Source: JAHEFT01 sp963700705
GTDB lineage: Bacteria > Pseudomonadota > Gammaproteobacteria > Xanthomonadales > SZUA-36
Assembly: GCA_963700705.1 (NCBI GenBank)
Contig: CAVOYQ010000011.1
Location: 154,579-218,578, forward strand
Reading direction: 5' to 3'
Length of the DNA: 64,000 nucleotides
Shown here: one piece after another, positions 27,786 through 37,762 of the stretch
Layout of the letters: every line of letters begins with the position of its first letter
How positions within the stretch are numbered: the stretch's first letter is position 1
Made by a program: the position numbers and the translations under genes
Notes under the pieces: model-generated
Told to the model about the DNA's origin: nothing
Seen by the model: the letters and a program-made list of their open reading frames with translations, nothing else
Databases searched by the model: none

Positions 27786-28490
27786 TCAATATTGTTTCGG
27801 TTTTTCAGCCACCTGGTTGCGCACATACACCGGTTGGGCCATCACGGCTGGCAGGGGCTCATTGCTGTTCAGCCAATCCAGGGCCAGCTTGCAGACCGTC
27901 TCTGCCCGTGGGCGTACCGCTGGCAGGCATTCACTCGCATTCAAAGCGAGTTGATCGAGTTCCCTGAATTGCCTGAATCCGTTTCCGGCGGCAATGTATG
28001 GCCCGCCGGTAAGCGCTCGAACCCGGGCGGGCTCGCAAACCTGCTCTTCACCGGCGATTGAGACAATGCCGTTGCCGCCACAACGGAAGTTAGCGGTGTA
28101 GACTTCCTGCATGCGCGCATCGACCGCGACGCAGATCGATGAAAACCCGGATACCGCGGTATCGACTGCCTCCTGGGCTACAGCCGCCAGCGAAGAAACC
28201 GGCACAACGGGCAGTTCCGCTCCCCAGGCGAGGCCCTGCACCACGCCGATACCGATCCTCAGGCTGGTGAAGCTGCCGGGCCCACGTCCAAACGCAATGG
28301 CATCCAGGTTCACCAGCGCCAACCCGGATTCAGCCAGCAGCGCCTGCACCGCCGGCAACAGGAGCTCCGCGTGACGCATCGGGGCCAGTTCAAAAAAGCT
28401 TCGTGTCTCACCGTCACAGTACAACGCCACCGAACACGCTTCAGCAGACGTTTCGATGGCCAGCAGCCTGGTCAGAGACTTTCGGGTCAT
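27786..28490 (-). CDS. tsaB: tRNA t6A biosynthesis protein TsaB
   Basis: TsaB partners TsaD and TsaE in adding threonylcarbamoyl to A37 of ANN-reading tRNAs. The 234-aa protein has the ASKHA-fold opening LLAIETSAEACSVALYCDGE, RHAELLLPAVQALLAESGL and the FGRGPGSFTSLRIGIGVVQG signature. Its start overlaps the yoaA stop by four bases, so translation is coupled. No metal-binding HxxxH as in TsaD, which separates the paralogues. Confidence 0.94.
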   Translation of the reverse strand: MTRKSLTRLLAIETSAEACSVALYCDGETRSFFELAPMRHAELLLPAVQALLAESGLALVNLDAIAFGRGPGSFTSLRIGIGVVQGLAWGAELPVVPVSSLAAVAQEAVDTAVSGFSSICVAVDARMQEVYTANFRCGGNGIVSIAGEEQVCEPARVRALTGGPYIAAGNGFRQFRELDQLALNASECLPAVRPRAETVCKLALDWLNSNEPLPAVMAQPVYVRNQVAEKPKQY

Positions 28491-30406
28491 GCAAAAAACC
28501 TCTCAACTTCGGCCCGGTCGGCAGCCAGCTTCATTGGTGGAAGGCTGTCCAGGAAAACCCGGCCATAGGATTTTGTCCGGATCCGGGGGTCGCATACGAC
28601 CAGGGCGCCGCGGTCGGTGACGTCCCTGATCAATCGGCCTGCGCCCTGCTTCAGGGAAATAACGGCCTGCGGCAGATAAAGCTGGGTAAATGGATTGCCG
28701 CCGGCACGGCGCAGGGCGCCACTCCTGGCTTCCATCACCGGGTCGTCCGGAGCCGCAAACGGCAATTTGTCTATGACCACCAGGGAAAGGGCTTCTCCGA
28801 TCACGTCCACGCCTTCCCAGAAACTGGATGAACCCAGCAAAACGCCCTCCCCGGACTCCCGGAACCGGTCGAGCAGCAGGCTTCGGGGCTGCTCCCCCTG
28901 GACAAACAGGGGGAACCTGACCCGTTCAGCCAGGATTTCAGCCGCCCGCCGCAGCGACCGGTGCGAGGTAAACAACAGGAACGCACGCCCCTTGCTGGCC
29001 TCGAGCAAAGGTATGACCTGTTCCAGCAGGGCCGGAACAAAATCCGGCTCCCGCGGTTCCGGGATCTGTTCGGGCAACCACAACAACGCATTGTTGGGAT
29101 AATCAAAGGGGGAATCCAGCTGCAGGGTTGCGGCATCGTCCAGCCCCATCTGTGCCGTGAAATGTGAGAAATCGCCCGTCACCGAAAGCGTCGCCGAGGT
29201 GAATATCCAGGCGGCGTCGGCCATGGCCCGGAAATCGTTGAAAACGCCGGATACCTCCAGCGGGGTGATGTGCAGGGCAAAGCCCCGTCCCCTCTTCTCG
29301 AACCAGCGGACCTCTTCACCGGACTGGGGTGCATCGAACCGGTCCAGCCTGCTTTGCAGTTCCTTCAGGCGGTCGATGCAACCGTCCAGCCCGCGGGTAC
29401 TGCCGGCCAGCTTTTCGGCGGAAGCAGCCAGTGAAATGATGGCGTCATCAAGCGATTGCAGCGCCAGGCGGGTCTGATCGTTCCGAACCAGGTCGTTCCA
29501 GGAACCCCGGTCGGGCATTCGCTCTGAAACTGCGAGTTGAATTTCCTGGAGTTTCTGCAGGCAATCCGCAACCCCGTCGCGCAGCACGCCGAGTGCGCCG
29601 GCAACACCGGACGACTCGGCCAGGAAATCCCTGCACAGATCCGTGACCTGCCGGGCTGTAAGGGAGACACTGAAAAAACGGCTCGCGGTCTCGGGAGCCT
29701 GGTGCGCCTCGTCGATAATAAAGGCTGAAGCCCCGGGCAGAACCTCTCCAAAACCGCTTTGCTTGATGGCCATGTCAGCGAAAAGCAAATGGTGGTTGAC
29801 CACCACGACATCGGCATCCTGCGCTTCCCGCCGTGCCCGGGCGACATAACAATCCTCGAATTGCGGGCATTCCGCCCCCAGGCAATTTTCCGCCGTCGAG
29901 GTCACCAGGGGCAGAAGACCGCTGTCCTCGGTGAGGACGCCGGAGATGGAAAGATCACCGTCCCTTGTCCGGGCCGACCAATCCGACACGGCTTCGAGTT
30001 CAGCCACGGCTTCGCGACTCGGCAGCCGGCCTTCGGTCCGGGAAATCATCATCCGGTGCAGACACAGGTAGTTGGCGCGGCCCTTCAGCAGCGCGGGTTT
30101 GACGGACAGCCCAAGTGTCTCACGGACCATCGGAAGGTCCCTGAAAAACAGCTGGTCCTGGAGGGTCTTGGTGCCCGTTGAAATGATGACCCGCTCCCCG
30201 CTCAGCAGCGCCGGCACCAGGTAAGCCAGGGTTTTCCCGATGCCCGTCCCTGCTTCCACCACCAGCGAATCACCGCTGCTCAAGGCCTTCTCAACAGCCT
30301 GCGCCATGGCGATCTGCGCCTCGCGTGGCGCAAAGCCCGGCAGTGATTCGGAGAACGGACCTTTCGCATCCAGCAGGCGGGCACTGCGGCCTGGAGATTC
30401 AGTCAC
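28487..30406 (-). CDS. yoaA: DinG/XPD-type Fe-S helicase YoaA
   Basis: The 639-aa protein is a 5'-3' DNA helicase of the XPD family. Motifs: Walker A EAGTGIGKTLAYLVPAL near residue 55, four cysteines of the Fe-S domain between about residues 115 and 190 (including CLGAECPQFEDC), FIIDEAHQAPE as DEAH box, and the C-terminal SFWEGVDVIGEALSLVVIDKLPF and LIRDVTDRGALVVCDPR. YoaA acts with a pol III subunit in repair (family knowledge). The tsaB-yoaA pairing is common in gammaproteobacteria. Confidence 0.92.
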   Translation of the reverse strand: MTESPGRSARLLDAKGPFSESLPGFAPREAQIAMAQAVEKALSSGDSLVVEAGTGIGKTLAYLVPALLSGERVIISTGTKTLQDQLFFRDLPMVRETLGLSVKPALLKGRANYLCLHRMMISRTEGRLPSREAVAELEAVSDWSARTRDGDLSISGVLTEDSGLLPLVTSTAENCLGAECPQFEDCYVARARREAQDADVVVVNHHLLFADMAIKQSGFGEVLPGASAFIIDEAHQAPETASRFFSVSLTARQVTDLCRDFLAESSGVAGALGVLRDGVADCLQKLQEIQLAVSERMPDRGSWNDLVRNDQTRLALQSLDDAIISLAASAEKLAGSTRGLDGCIDRLKELQSRLDRFDAPQSGEEVRWFEKRGRGFALHITPLEVSGVFNDFRAMADAAWIFTSATLSVTGDFSHFTAQMGLDDAATLQLDSPFDYPNNALLWLPEQIPEPREPDFVPALLEQVIPLLEASKGRAFLLFTSHRSLRRAAEILAERVRFPLFVQGEQPRSLLLDRFRESGEGVLLGSSSFWEGVDVIGEALSLVVIDKLPFAAPDDPVMEARSGALRRAGGNPFTQLYLPQAVISLKQGAGRLIRDVTDRGALVVCDPRIRTKSYGRVFLDSLPPMKLAADRAEVERFFA

Positions 30407-30412
30407 GTTTAT

Positions 30413-30997
30413 TCACAGGCTCTTTGGTTTGCTGTTCATGCACACCCTGGCCTTCTCAGCGGCTTCGACCGAGCCGTCATGGTCGCCCAGGTGTTCACGA
30501 CAGACGCTGATCGTGTGCCAGTTGCGGCTGCAAATTTCACCGACCCGAGGGCCCAGGTCGTACGATCGCGTGGCAAAACTCAAAGCCTGCTCGTAATCCT
30601 TGATGTGAATCTGGACCTCGGCGAGTGTCTGCAGAATTTCGGGATCCCGGGGTTGTATTCTCAGCGCACGTTCCAGCAAAGCGGACGCCTGTCCGTAATC
30701 GCCATTGGATTCCGCAGCTCCGGCGTCCGCCAGCAGTTCCTTGACAGCCGGGTTCTGCAACGGAAAAACCTGCACCCCCTCGCTGTCCCGTCTCGCCGGG
30801 TCACGCACACGGGAATTCACTTCGTTGTCACCGGGAGCCCCCGGTACCGGCGCTGGCGCTGGCCCAGGCCCGGGCGCAGGAGCCGGGCCGGCACAGGCCC
30901 CCAGCAACAGGCTGGCGGCTAGCGCCACCAACAGCAGACAGCTATTGTGTTTTCTGCTTTTTCTTGCCAAAAAACTTTCTCCAAAAAGATTCTTCAT
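30413..30997 (-). CDS. TPR-containing lipoprotein
   Basis: The 194-aa product has a basic N-terminus (FLARKSRKHNS), a hydrophobic stretch and the lipobox LLGAC, then a Pro/Gly/Ala-rich linker (APAPGPGPAPAP) and about two TPR-like helical pairs (NGDYGQASALLERALRIQPRD; KDYEQALSFATRSYDLGPRV). Such tethered TPR proteins often assist cell-wall synthases; the position directly after mrcB, with a 56-base overlap, makes a PBP1b accessory role plausible, but I do not recognise it as LpoB. Confidence 0.75.
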   Translation of the reverse strand: MKNLFGESFLARKSRKHNSCLLLVALAASLLLGACAGPAPAPGPGPAPAPVPGAPGDNEVNSRVRDPARRDSEGVQVFPLQNPAVKELLADAGAAESNGDYGQASALLERALRIQPRDPEILQTLAEVQIHIKDYEQALSFATRSYDLGPRVGEICSRNWHTISVCREHLGDHDGSVEAAEKARVCMNSKPKSL

Positions 30998-33299
30998 TGT
31001 CTTCCTGCTGGCCCAGGCAGGCCGTTGAACGGTCGGGCGCCGAACCGTCCAGGAAGGGTAATTGCACGGCTCCCTCGCAATGCTGACCGGTCAGCCACCC
31101 GCTTTCCGAATCAACCCATAGCCAGTTCACGCCATCAGGCATGCGCAAATCTACCGGTGCAAACGGCAATTGCCTGAAGAGGCCGGCCCAGAGATGCATC
31201 GCGGCATTACTTCCGGTCACGCCGGCCGGGCTGTTATCGTCCTTACCCACCCAGCTCACCGCAACGTGATCACGAGTATATCCGACAAACCAACTGTCGC
31301 GACGGTCGTTCGTTGTCCCTGTTTTTCCGGCTATTGTCTCACGGCTTCCCAGCAACTCCGGAAGGGCTTTCGCGGTCCCTTGCTCAACCACTTGCGTCAA
31401 GGCGAAGTTGAGAACCCCAATGGCTTCCCGGTGCGGTTGCGGGACCATTCTCAGGGGGTAACGGACCAATTCGCCCCCGTCCGCGGTCAGTACCGCAATG
31501 ACAGACCGTAACGGAACACTGTAGCCTCCGGCTGCGAGTGACTGGTAGATCTGCGTCACTTCCAGCGGTGTGAGCTCCACGGCCCCCAGGAACACGGAAG
31601 GAACGGCGTCAACTTCGGCCGCCACGCCCAGTTGCCGGATCCGGTTGACCAGGTTGTTTACACCAATTTTCAGACCCAGGCGCACCGTCGCCTGGTTGTA
31701 GGAATGGGTAAGCGCTTCGAGCAGGGTGACTTCGCCATGTGATTTTCGATCATAGTTTTCAGGCGTCCAGTCCGACCCATCGGCCTGCCGCAAGGTGATC
31801 GGTTCATCCTCGATCAGGCTCACCAGGCTGTACTCATCGCTGTGTTCAAGCGCCAGCAGATAAACCAGCGGTTTGATCACCGAGCCAATCTGGCGCCGGG
31901 CGTGAATGGCGCGATTGAAACCGGCGCGGGTGGGGTCACGGTCACCCACCAGGGCCCGGACTTCCCCGGTTGCGACGTCGGCGACGACCATGGCGGCTTG
32001 CAGGCTCTCCGGCAACCCGCGCTGCGCCAGTTGCTTGAGCCCGTCACTTACTGCTCGTTGCGCCTTTTCCTGGATGGAAGGCGCCAGCGTCGTATAAATC
32101 TGCAGGCCTTCGGTTTTCAGATCTTCTTCGCGGTACACCTGGGACAACTGCCGGCGCACCAGGTCGACGAACGCTGGGTAGCGGGTGCCCCGGGAACGGG
32201 GCTCTGTCGTCACGCCCAGGGATGTCGAAGCCCATTGCCGTGCTTCTGCTTCCGAAAGCAGTCCGGTTTCAGCAAAAACCGACAACACGTGGTTGCGCCT
32301 GTCCAGGGCGCGCTCCGGGTGGCGCCGGGGGTTGTAGTAAGACGCGCCTTTGACCAGGCCAATCAGCAGGGCCACCTGGTTGGGTTCCAGCCGGTCCAGG
32401 GGCTGGTCGAAATAGAACAGGCTGGCCTGCCCGAATCCATGCACTGCGTAAGCACCTTGCTGACCCAGGAATATCTCGTTGATGTAGGCATCGAGAATTT
32501 CGGCCTTGTCGTAGTGCATTTCGAGCAGCAAGGCCATGATGGCTTCATTGAATTTCCTGGCGACGGTGCGATCCTGGGTCAGAAAGTAATTCTTGACCAG
32601 CTGCTGCGTCAGTGTGCTGCCGCCCTGCACGGCCTTGCCGGCTCGCAGATTGGCGATTGCCGCCCGCAGGACACCACGCACGTCGACGCCCGGATGGTGC
32701 TTGAATTTTCGATCCTCGACCGCCTGCAGGCCGGTGACCAGCAACTGTGGCGCGTCCGCGACTTTCACGATGCTGCGGTCTTCTTTTTGCAAGGGATAAA
32801 TTGATGCGATCTCGGCCGGTTCCAGGCGCACCAGGTCCAGCTGACGGTTTTCCGGCAGGCTGGTCAGGCCGGCGATTTCCCCGCCCGAAACACGAACGCG
32901 AAAACGGCTGGCCTCCTCAAATCCGTCGTGAAAATGAAAAGCCCTGCGATAAATTTCAACTTCATTGCCGGCAGTGCGGTATTGACCCGGCCGGCTGACC
33001 GGGTTGGCCACCCGGTAGCCCGAGGCCTGCAACTCCATTTCCAGGTCCGCCACGGGCATTGCAGCGCCCGGGTAAAGCTCGAGCGATCGCGCATAAACAT
33101 GGCTCGGCAAATCCCATTTGCGACCCTCAAATTCGGTGGTTACCTGGTGATTCAGGTAGATGATCCAGGGTGCCAGCAGTCCCAGCATGACGCCGGTTAA
33201 CAGCAATCCAATTTTCCACAGCCACGCCCCCCACCCCCTGGATGGCGACTTACCCGATTTTTTCCGGATTGCCGTTGTCTTGTTTCTGCGTTTGGCCAT
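30942..33299 (-). CDS. mrcB: Penicillin-binding protein 1B
   Basis: This bifunctional peptidoglycan synthase polymerises glycan strands and cross-links them in the periplasm. The 785-aa protein has a basic cytoplasmic tail, one membrane helix (WLWKIGLLLTGVMLGLLAPW), a UB2H-like domain, the GT51 domain (AVEDRKFKHHPGVDVRG; GGSTLTQQLVKNYFL) and the transpeptidase with nucleophile in GSVIKP, THSYNQA as SxN and AGKTGTTND as KTG. All catalytic motifs are intact. The C-terminus is Lys-rich (FFGKKKQKTQ). First gene of the minus-strand group ending in tsaB. Confidence 0.94.
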   Translation of the reverse strand: MAKRRNKTTAIRKKSGKSPSRGWGAWLWKIGLLLTGVMLGLLAPWIIYLNHQVTTEFEGRKWDLPSHVYARSLELYPGAAMPVADLEMELQASGYRVANPVSRPGQYRTAGNEVEIYRRAFHFHDGFEEASRFRVRVSGGEIAGLTSLPENRQLDLVRLEPAEIASIYPLQKEDRSIVKVADAPQLLVTGLQAVEDRKFKHHPGVDVRGVLRAAIANLRAGKAVQGGSTLTQQLVKNYFLTQDRTVARKFNEAIMALLLEMHYDKAEILDAYINEIFLGQQGAYAVHGFGQASLFYFDQPLDRLEPNQVALLIGLVKGASYYNPRRHPERALDRRNHVLSVFAETGLLSEAEARQWASTSLGVTTEPRSRGTRYPAFVDLVRRQLSQVYREEDLKTEGLQIYTTLAPSIQEKAQRAVSDGLKQLAQRGLPESLQAAMVVADVATGEVRALVGDRDPTRAGFNRAIHARRQIGSVIKPLVYLLALEHSDEYSLVSLIEDEPITLRQADGSDWTPENYDRKSHGEVTLLEALTHSYNQATVRLGLKIGVNNLVNRIRQLGVAAEVDAVPSVFLGAVELTPLEVTQIYQSLAAGGYSVPLRSVIAVLTADGGELVRYPLRMVPQPHREAIGVLNFALTQVVEQGTAKALPELLGSRETIAGKTGTTNDRRDSWFVGYTRDHVAVSWVGKDDNSPAGVTGSNAAMHLWAGLFRQLPFAPVDLRMPDGVNWLWVDSESGWLTGQHCEGAVQLPFLDGSAPDRSTACLGQQEDNEESFWRKFFGKKKQKTQ

Positions 33300-33416
33300 T
33301 AGTGATCAGAGGTTCCTTAAAACAGTCCCGGGCGTAATTCGAGCGACGGCATGCAAGGAGTGACATCATCCCGCCCTTTGACCATAATGAATGGATTTCG
33401 TGCCGAAAGCACCCCC

Positions 33417-36400
33417 ATGACGACGACTTTACCAGACCACGTCAGCGGCCCCAATTCCCTTGGTGCGCGCCTGGACGATCACCGGCGGCAAAACCCCGGC
33501 CAACCCCTGCTGATCCGGCAAAACGGATTGGCAGTCACTGCTGCGTTCGAAGCCTCGATCAACGAGTTGCTGGAACGCGTTCAGGGTGATGGCCGGGCGC
33601 CCGTGGTGTTGACCTCCCTGAGTAACGCGGTGATTGATCTGAACCCGTTTTCCGGACTGCAGCCAATCGGCGGGAGTGATACCGAAACCGCGACACTGGA
33701 AGCCATGGTGGCCCTGCTCGGCACGGGTGAACTGATGGAATGGGACACCTGGCCGGAGCATTTCGCCCTGTTTTCGGCAGCAGCCGTGGAAGCTTTGGCG
33801 CGCCAGGACACATCCACGGCAAACGTCATGAACCGGCTCCGGGAAGCCGGAGGAATGCTGTTGCTCTCGGACTGCGTATTCCTGCACGACCCGGGTGCCG
33901 GGCTTTTTGACGAGAAGCCGCTTGAACCGCATGAGCGCCGGCGTCCAATCGCATGGGGATTGCTGAGGCAAAGGCTGGACCAGTGGTTGCGGCTGGGCAG
34001 ACAGTTCCGGCTCACCCGCGTGGAAAAACACCCTCGATGATTTCCGGAACGGGCAGAAACCGGTAACGCTGCACATCACGCACAGCTGGGGCGGAGGCGT
34101 CGCCAGGTGGGTGGAGTCCTTTATTGAGGCCGATGGCAGCGCGGTCAATTTCCAGTTTCGATCCGAAGAAGTGGAGTCCGGAAAGGGCTACGGGCAACGA
34201 TTTTCACTCTACCTGGGCAATCAGCTTGAAGCGCCCGTTGCGACCTGGTGGTTGCAGCCTCCCATCCAGTCGACGACGGCAGAGCACCCGGGATACCGGC
34301 GCATCCTGCACGAAATTTTGTCCCGCTATGGCGTCGGCCGCCTGGTGATTTCATCCCTGGTCGGCCACAGCCTCGATGCGCTGGCGACGGGTACGCCTGC
34401 CATCCAGGTGCTGCATGACTTTTTCCCGTTATGGCCGGTACTCGGCATTCACCCGGAACCTTTTCTCGCCGAGGGACATGAACACTGCCTGGCGGCCGCA
34501 CTCCGGCAGCATCAGTTATTGCCCGGCTTTCGCAACCTCGATGCGGAAGGCTGGAGCAAACTCGGGCGCCAGTGGCGCGAAGCGGTTGAGAAATGGGCTG
34601 TGCGCGTTGCTGCGCCAAGCCGCTCCGTCGCCAGCCTGATCCGGAAACTGGACCCGGCGTGGGCCAGCGTGGACATTCAGATCATCCCACATGGCCTGCC
34701 GGAATTGCCGGGCACCGGCGAGATCATTCCGCTGGATCGTGAGGATGGCCGGCTGAGACTGGTGATCCCCGGCAGAATACAGGAGGGAAAAGGCCAGCAA
34801 CTCCTGTTGCGGGCGCTTCCCGGCCTGACCCCGTTCGCCCAGGTCTACCTGCTCGGCGCGGGCAAGGACGGAGAAGTGTTTTTCGGCAAGGCCGGTGTCA
34901 ACGTCATCCTGCAGTATCAACGCGAGGACTTGCGGGAACTCCTCTCAGTGATTGGCCCGCATGTCGCGGGGCTGCTTTCGATCGTGCCGGAAACGTTCAG
35001 TTACACGCTGTCGGAAATGCAGCAGCTTGATATTCCCGTCATCGCAACCCGGGTCGGCAGCCTGGAAGAGCGCATAAGCGACGGCGAGACCGGCTGGCTG
35101 ATCGAACCCGAGCCTGCGGCTTTGGTTGAACGGGTCCGGCAGCTCGCGGGCAATCGCGCGGACATCCAGGCGGTCCGGGACCGTCTGAAGCGCTACGACC
35201 TGCCGGGAACCGGCCGGATGGTCGAAAAATACGACCAGCTTTGCCAGCCGCGGCCGGCCCGGCGATCCTGGACTGCGCTCCAGGACCCGGATTCAGCGCG
35301 AAGCCGCGGCATTGGCTTTCCAGCTGACGGAACTGACGAGAAAGCCACCAGGCCCTGTCCGCGCAGGCCAGGGCGCTGCAAACCGAGGTCGAGAAGCGCA
35401 CCGACTGGGCAGAGGCGCGTGAAAGGGAACGCAAACGGGAAGTCGAACGAAGGATCCGCTGGGTCGAAGAACCTGAACAGGGAAATCGAGCGGCGGGATG
35501 ATCAGTTGGCGCACGAACAGGCGGCTCACCGGCAAACCAACCAATGGCTGGAAGAACTCAGGTCGGTGCACGAATGGGTCCTGGGTACCGCTTCCTGGCG
35601 GTTCACCAGGCCCTTCCGCGTGTTCGGCAGAATGGTCAACAACCTGGCGCGCGCACGGGCCTGGAACCCCTTGCGCTGGCCCCTGCTCATCTCCCAGGCC
35701 GTACGAACCATCAGCACCCAGGGGCTGGGAGGAGCGCTCGAAAGATCACAGTCGACCCGGGTGCAGCATGGCGAGCCGGAGCGCATCGACCAGGCAGCCG
35801 TTGAATCCATTGGTAACCCGGAGCCGCCACCGGGTTTTGCGGTTCCCGGCGACCCGGAGGTTTCAATCGTCATCCCGGTTTTCAACAAGTGGGCTTACAC
35901 GGCCGCCTGTCTGCGTTCCCTGGCCGAAACGGAGTGCAGCGCCGGGTTTGAAGTGATCGTCGTGGACGACCAGTCCTCGGATGAAACTCCGGCCCGCCTG
36001 GGCCAGGTTTCCGGCCTGGTGTACCTCCGCAATGAAAAAAACCTCGGCTTCGTTGGAAGTTGCAATCGCGGCGCCGCGGCTGCAAGGGGCCGTTATATCG
36101 TGATGCTGAATAACGACACCCAGGTGCTCGATGGCTGGCTGGATGCGCTGCTCGATACTTTTACACGCTACCCCGACACCGGCATGGCCGGGGCCAGGCT
36201 GGTTTACCCGGATGGAACATTGCAGGAGGCCGGCGGCCTGATTTTCAACGATGGTTCCGGCTGGAACTATGGCAAGGGCGACGACGCCGGCCGGCCTGAA
36301 TACCAATACATCCGGGAAGTGGATTACTGTTCAGGCGCCTGCATCATGCTGGAAACCCGGCTGTTCCGGGAGTTGGAAGGGTTCGACACCCACTATGCAC

Positions 36401-37762
36401 CGGCCTATTACGAAGATACCGACCTGGCTTTCAGGGTGCGCCGGAAAGGCCTGAAAGTGCGCCTGCAGCCAGCCGCTACCATCGTCCACCACGAAGGCGT
36501 GACTTCCGGCACCGACATCGGCGCTGGCGCCAAGCGCTACCAGGCCGTGAACCGGGAAAAATTCCTGCAACGATGGGCGGATGAACTCAGCACCTACCCT
36601 GAACCCATTGGTGATCCGGATGATCGTGGTGAAATCCGGCGGGCCCGCGATCACCGGCTCAGAGGGCGGGTGCTGGTTATCGATGCCTACACCCCTGAGC
36701 CGGACCAGGATTCCGGCAGCGTCCGGTTGTGTTACCTGATGGATTGCCTGGGCCAACTGGGCTATGGCGTGACCTTCATGGCGGATAACCGGGCCCACGC
36801 CGGCCGTTACACGACGGCGCTGCAGCAGGCCGGGGTCGAGGTGATTTACGAACCGTGGGTCGACTCCCTGCAGAGTTTTTTCAGCGACCGCGGCAAGGAT
36901 TTCGATTTCGTGATGATCAGCCGGCACTACATCGCTTCGAATTACCGGGCGCTGCTGCGGCGCCACTGCCCGCAGGCGAAGTTCATTTTCGACACGGTGG
37001 ACCTGCATTACCTGCGGGAAGAAAGGATGGCGGAACTCGAAAACAGCCTGCCGCTCAAGCACAGCGCGGCCCAGACCAGGCGCTCCGAATTGTCGGTGAT
37101 CAACGCGGCCGACGCGACCATCGTCGTCAGCCCGGTGGAAAAAGCCGTGCTGCAGGAAGCAGCGCCCGGGGCCAGGGTTCACGTCATTTCAAACGTTCAC
37201 GAAGTTGAGGGCAGCCGCCGCCCGTTCTCGGAACGCAAGGACCTGTTTTTCGTCGGCGGCTACCAGCACCCGCCCAACATCGATGCGGCAAAATGGTTCG
37301 TTGGCAGCATCTGGCCCCTGGTGCGCCAGGCAATTGCCCGACCTGGAGTTTCACCTGATCGGAAGCAAGGCGCCGGAACAGGTGCGGGCCCTGGACGGGA
37401 ACGGCGTGCGGTTCCACGGATTCGTCAAAACGCTGGACCCCTGGCTCGATGGCTGCCGGCTGGCGGTGGCGCCGCTGCGCTATGGCGCAGGCATCAAGGG
37501 CAAGGTCAACATCAGCATGAGCAGGGGGCAGCCGGTGGTGGCGACCCCGATGGCGGTTGAGGGCATGTTTACCCGGTCGGGCCGGGACGTGCTGATTGCG
37601 GAAACCGCTGAGGATTTTGCCGCGGCAATCGTTCGTCTCTACCAGGATGAAGCTTTGTGGAACCGCGTTTCGGCCGCGGGGCTGGAAAACGTCCGCCAGT
37701 ATTTTTCCGTTGAAACCGCCCGCCTGGGATTGCAGGAACTGCTCAATTCCCTGGGAAGTTAG
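33417..37762 (+). CDS. Giant multidomain glycosyltransferase (GT4 + coiled coil + GT2 + GT4), with indels
   Basis: Corrected for indels this is one protein of about 1,450 aa. Part 1 (33417-34030) is an unassigned N-terminal domain. Part 2 (34040-35250) begins VTLHITHSWGGGVARWVESF and is a GT-B unit ending SEMQQLDIPVIATRVGSLEE. Part 3 (35270-35560) is a charged coiled coil. Part 4 (35855-36570) is a GT2 domain: VSIVIPVFNKW, VVVDD-type IVVDDQSSDET, MLNNDTQVLDGW, YYEDTDLAFRVRRKG. Part 5 (36660-37762) is a second GT-B unit: RVLVIDAYTPEPDQDSGSVR ... LAVAPLRYGAGIKGKVN. Breaks: one base lost near 34032, compensating indels within 35270-35480 that scramble the coiled coil, and one extra base near 37335. 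Its stop overlaps the convergent relA stop. Likely cytoplasmic; builds an unknown surface glycan. Start could also be 33387 or 33351. Confidence 0.8.
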
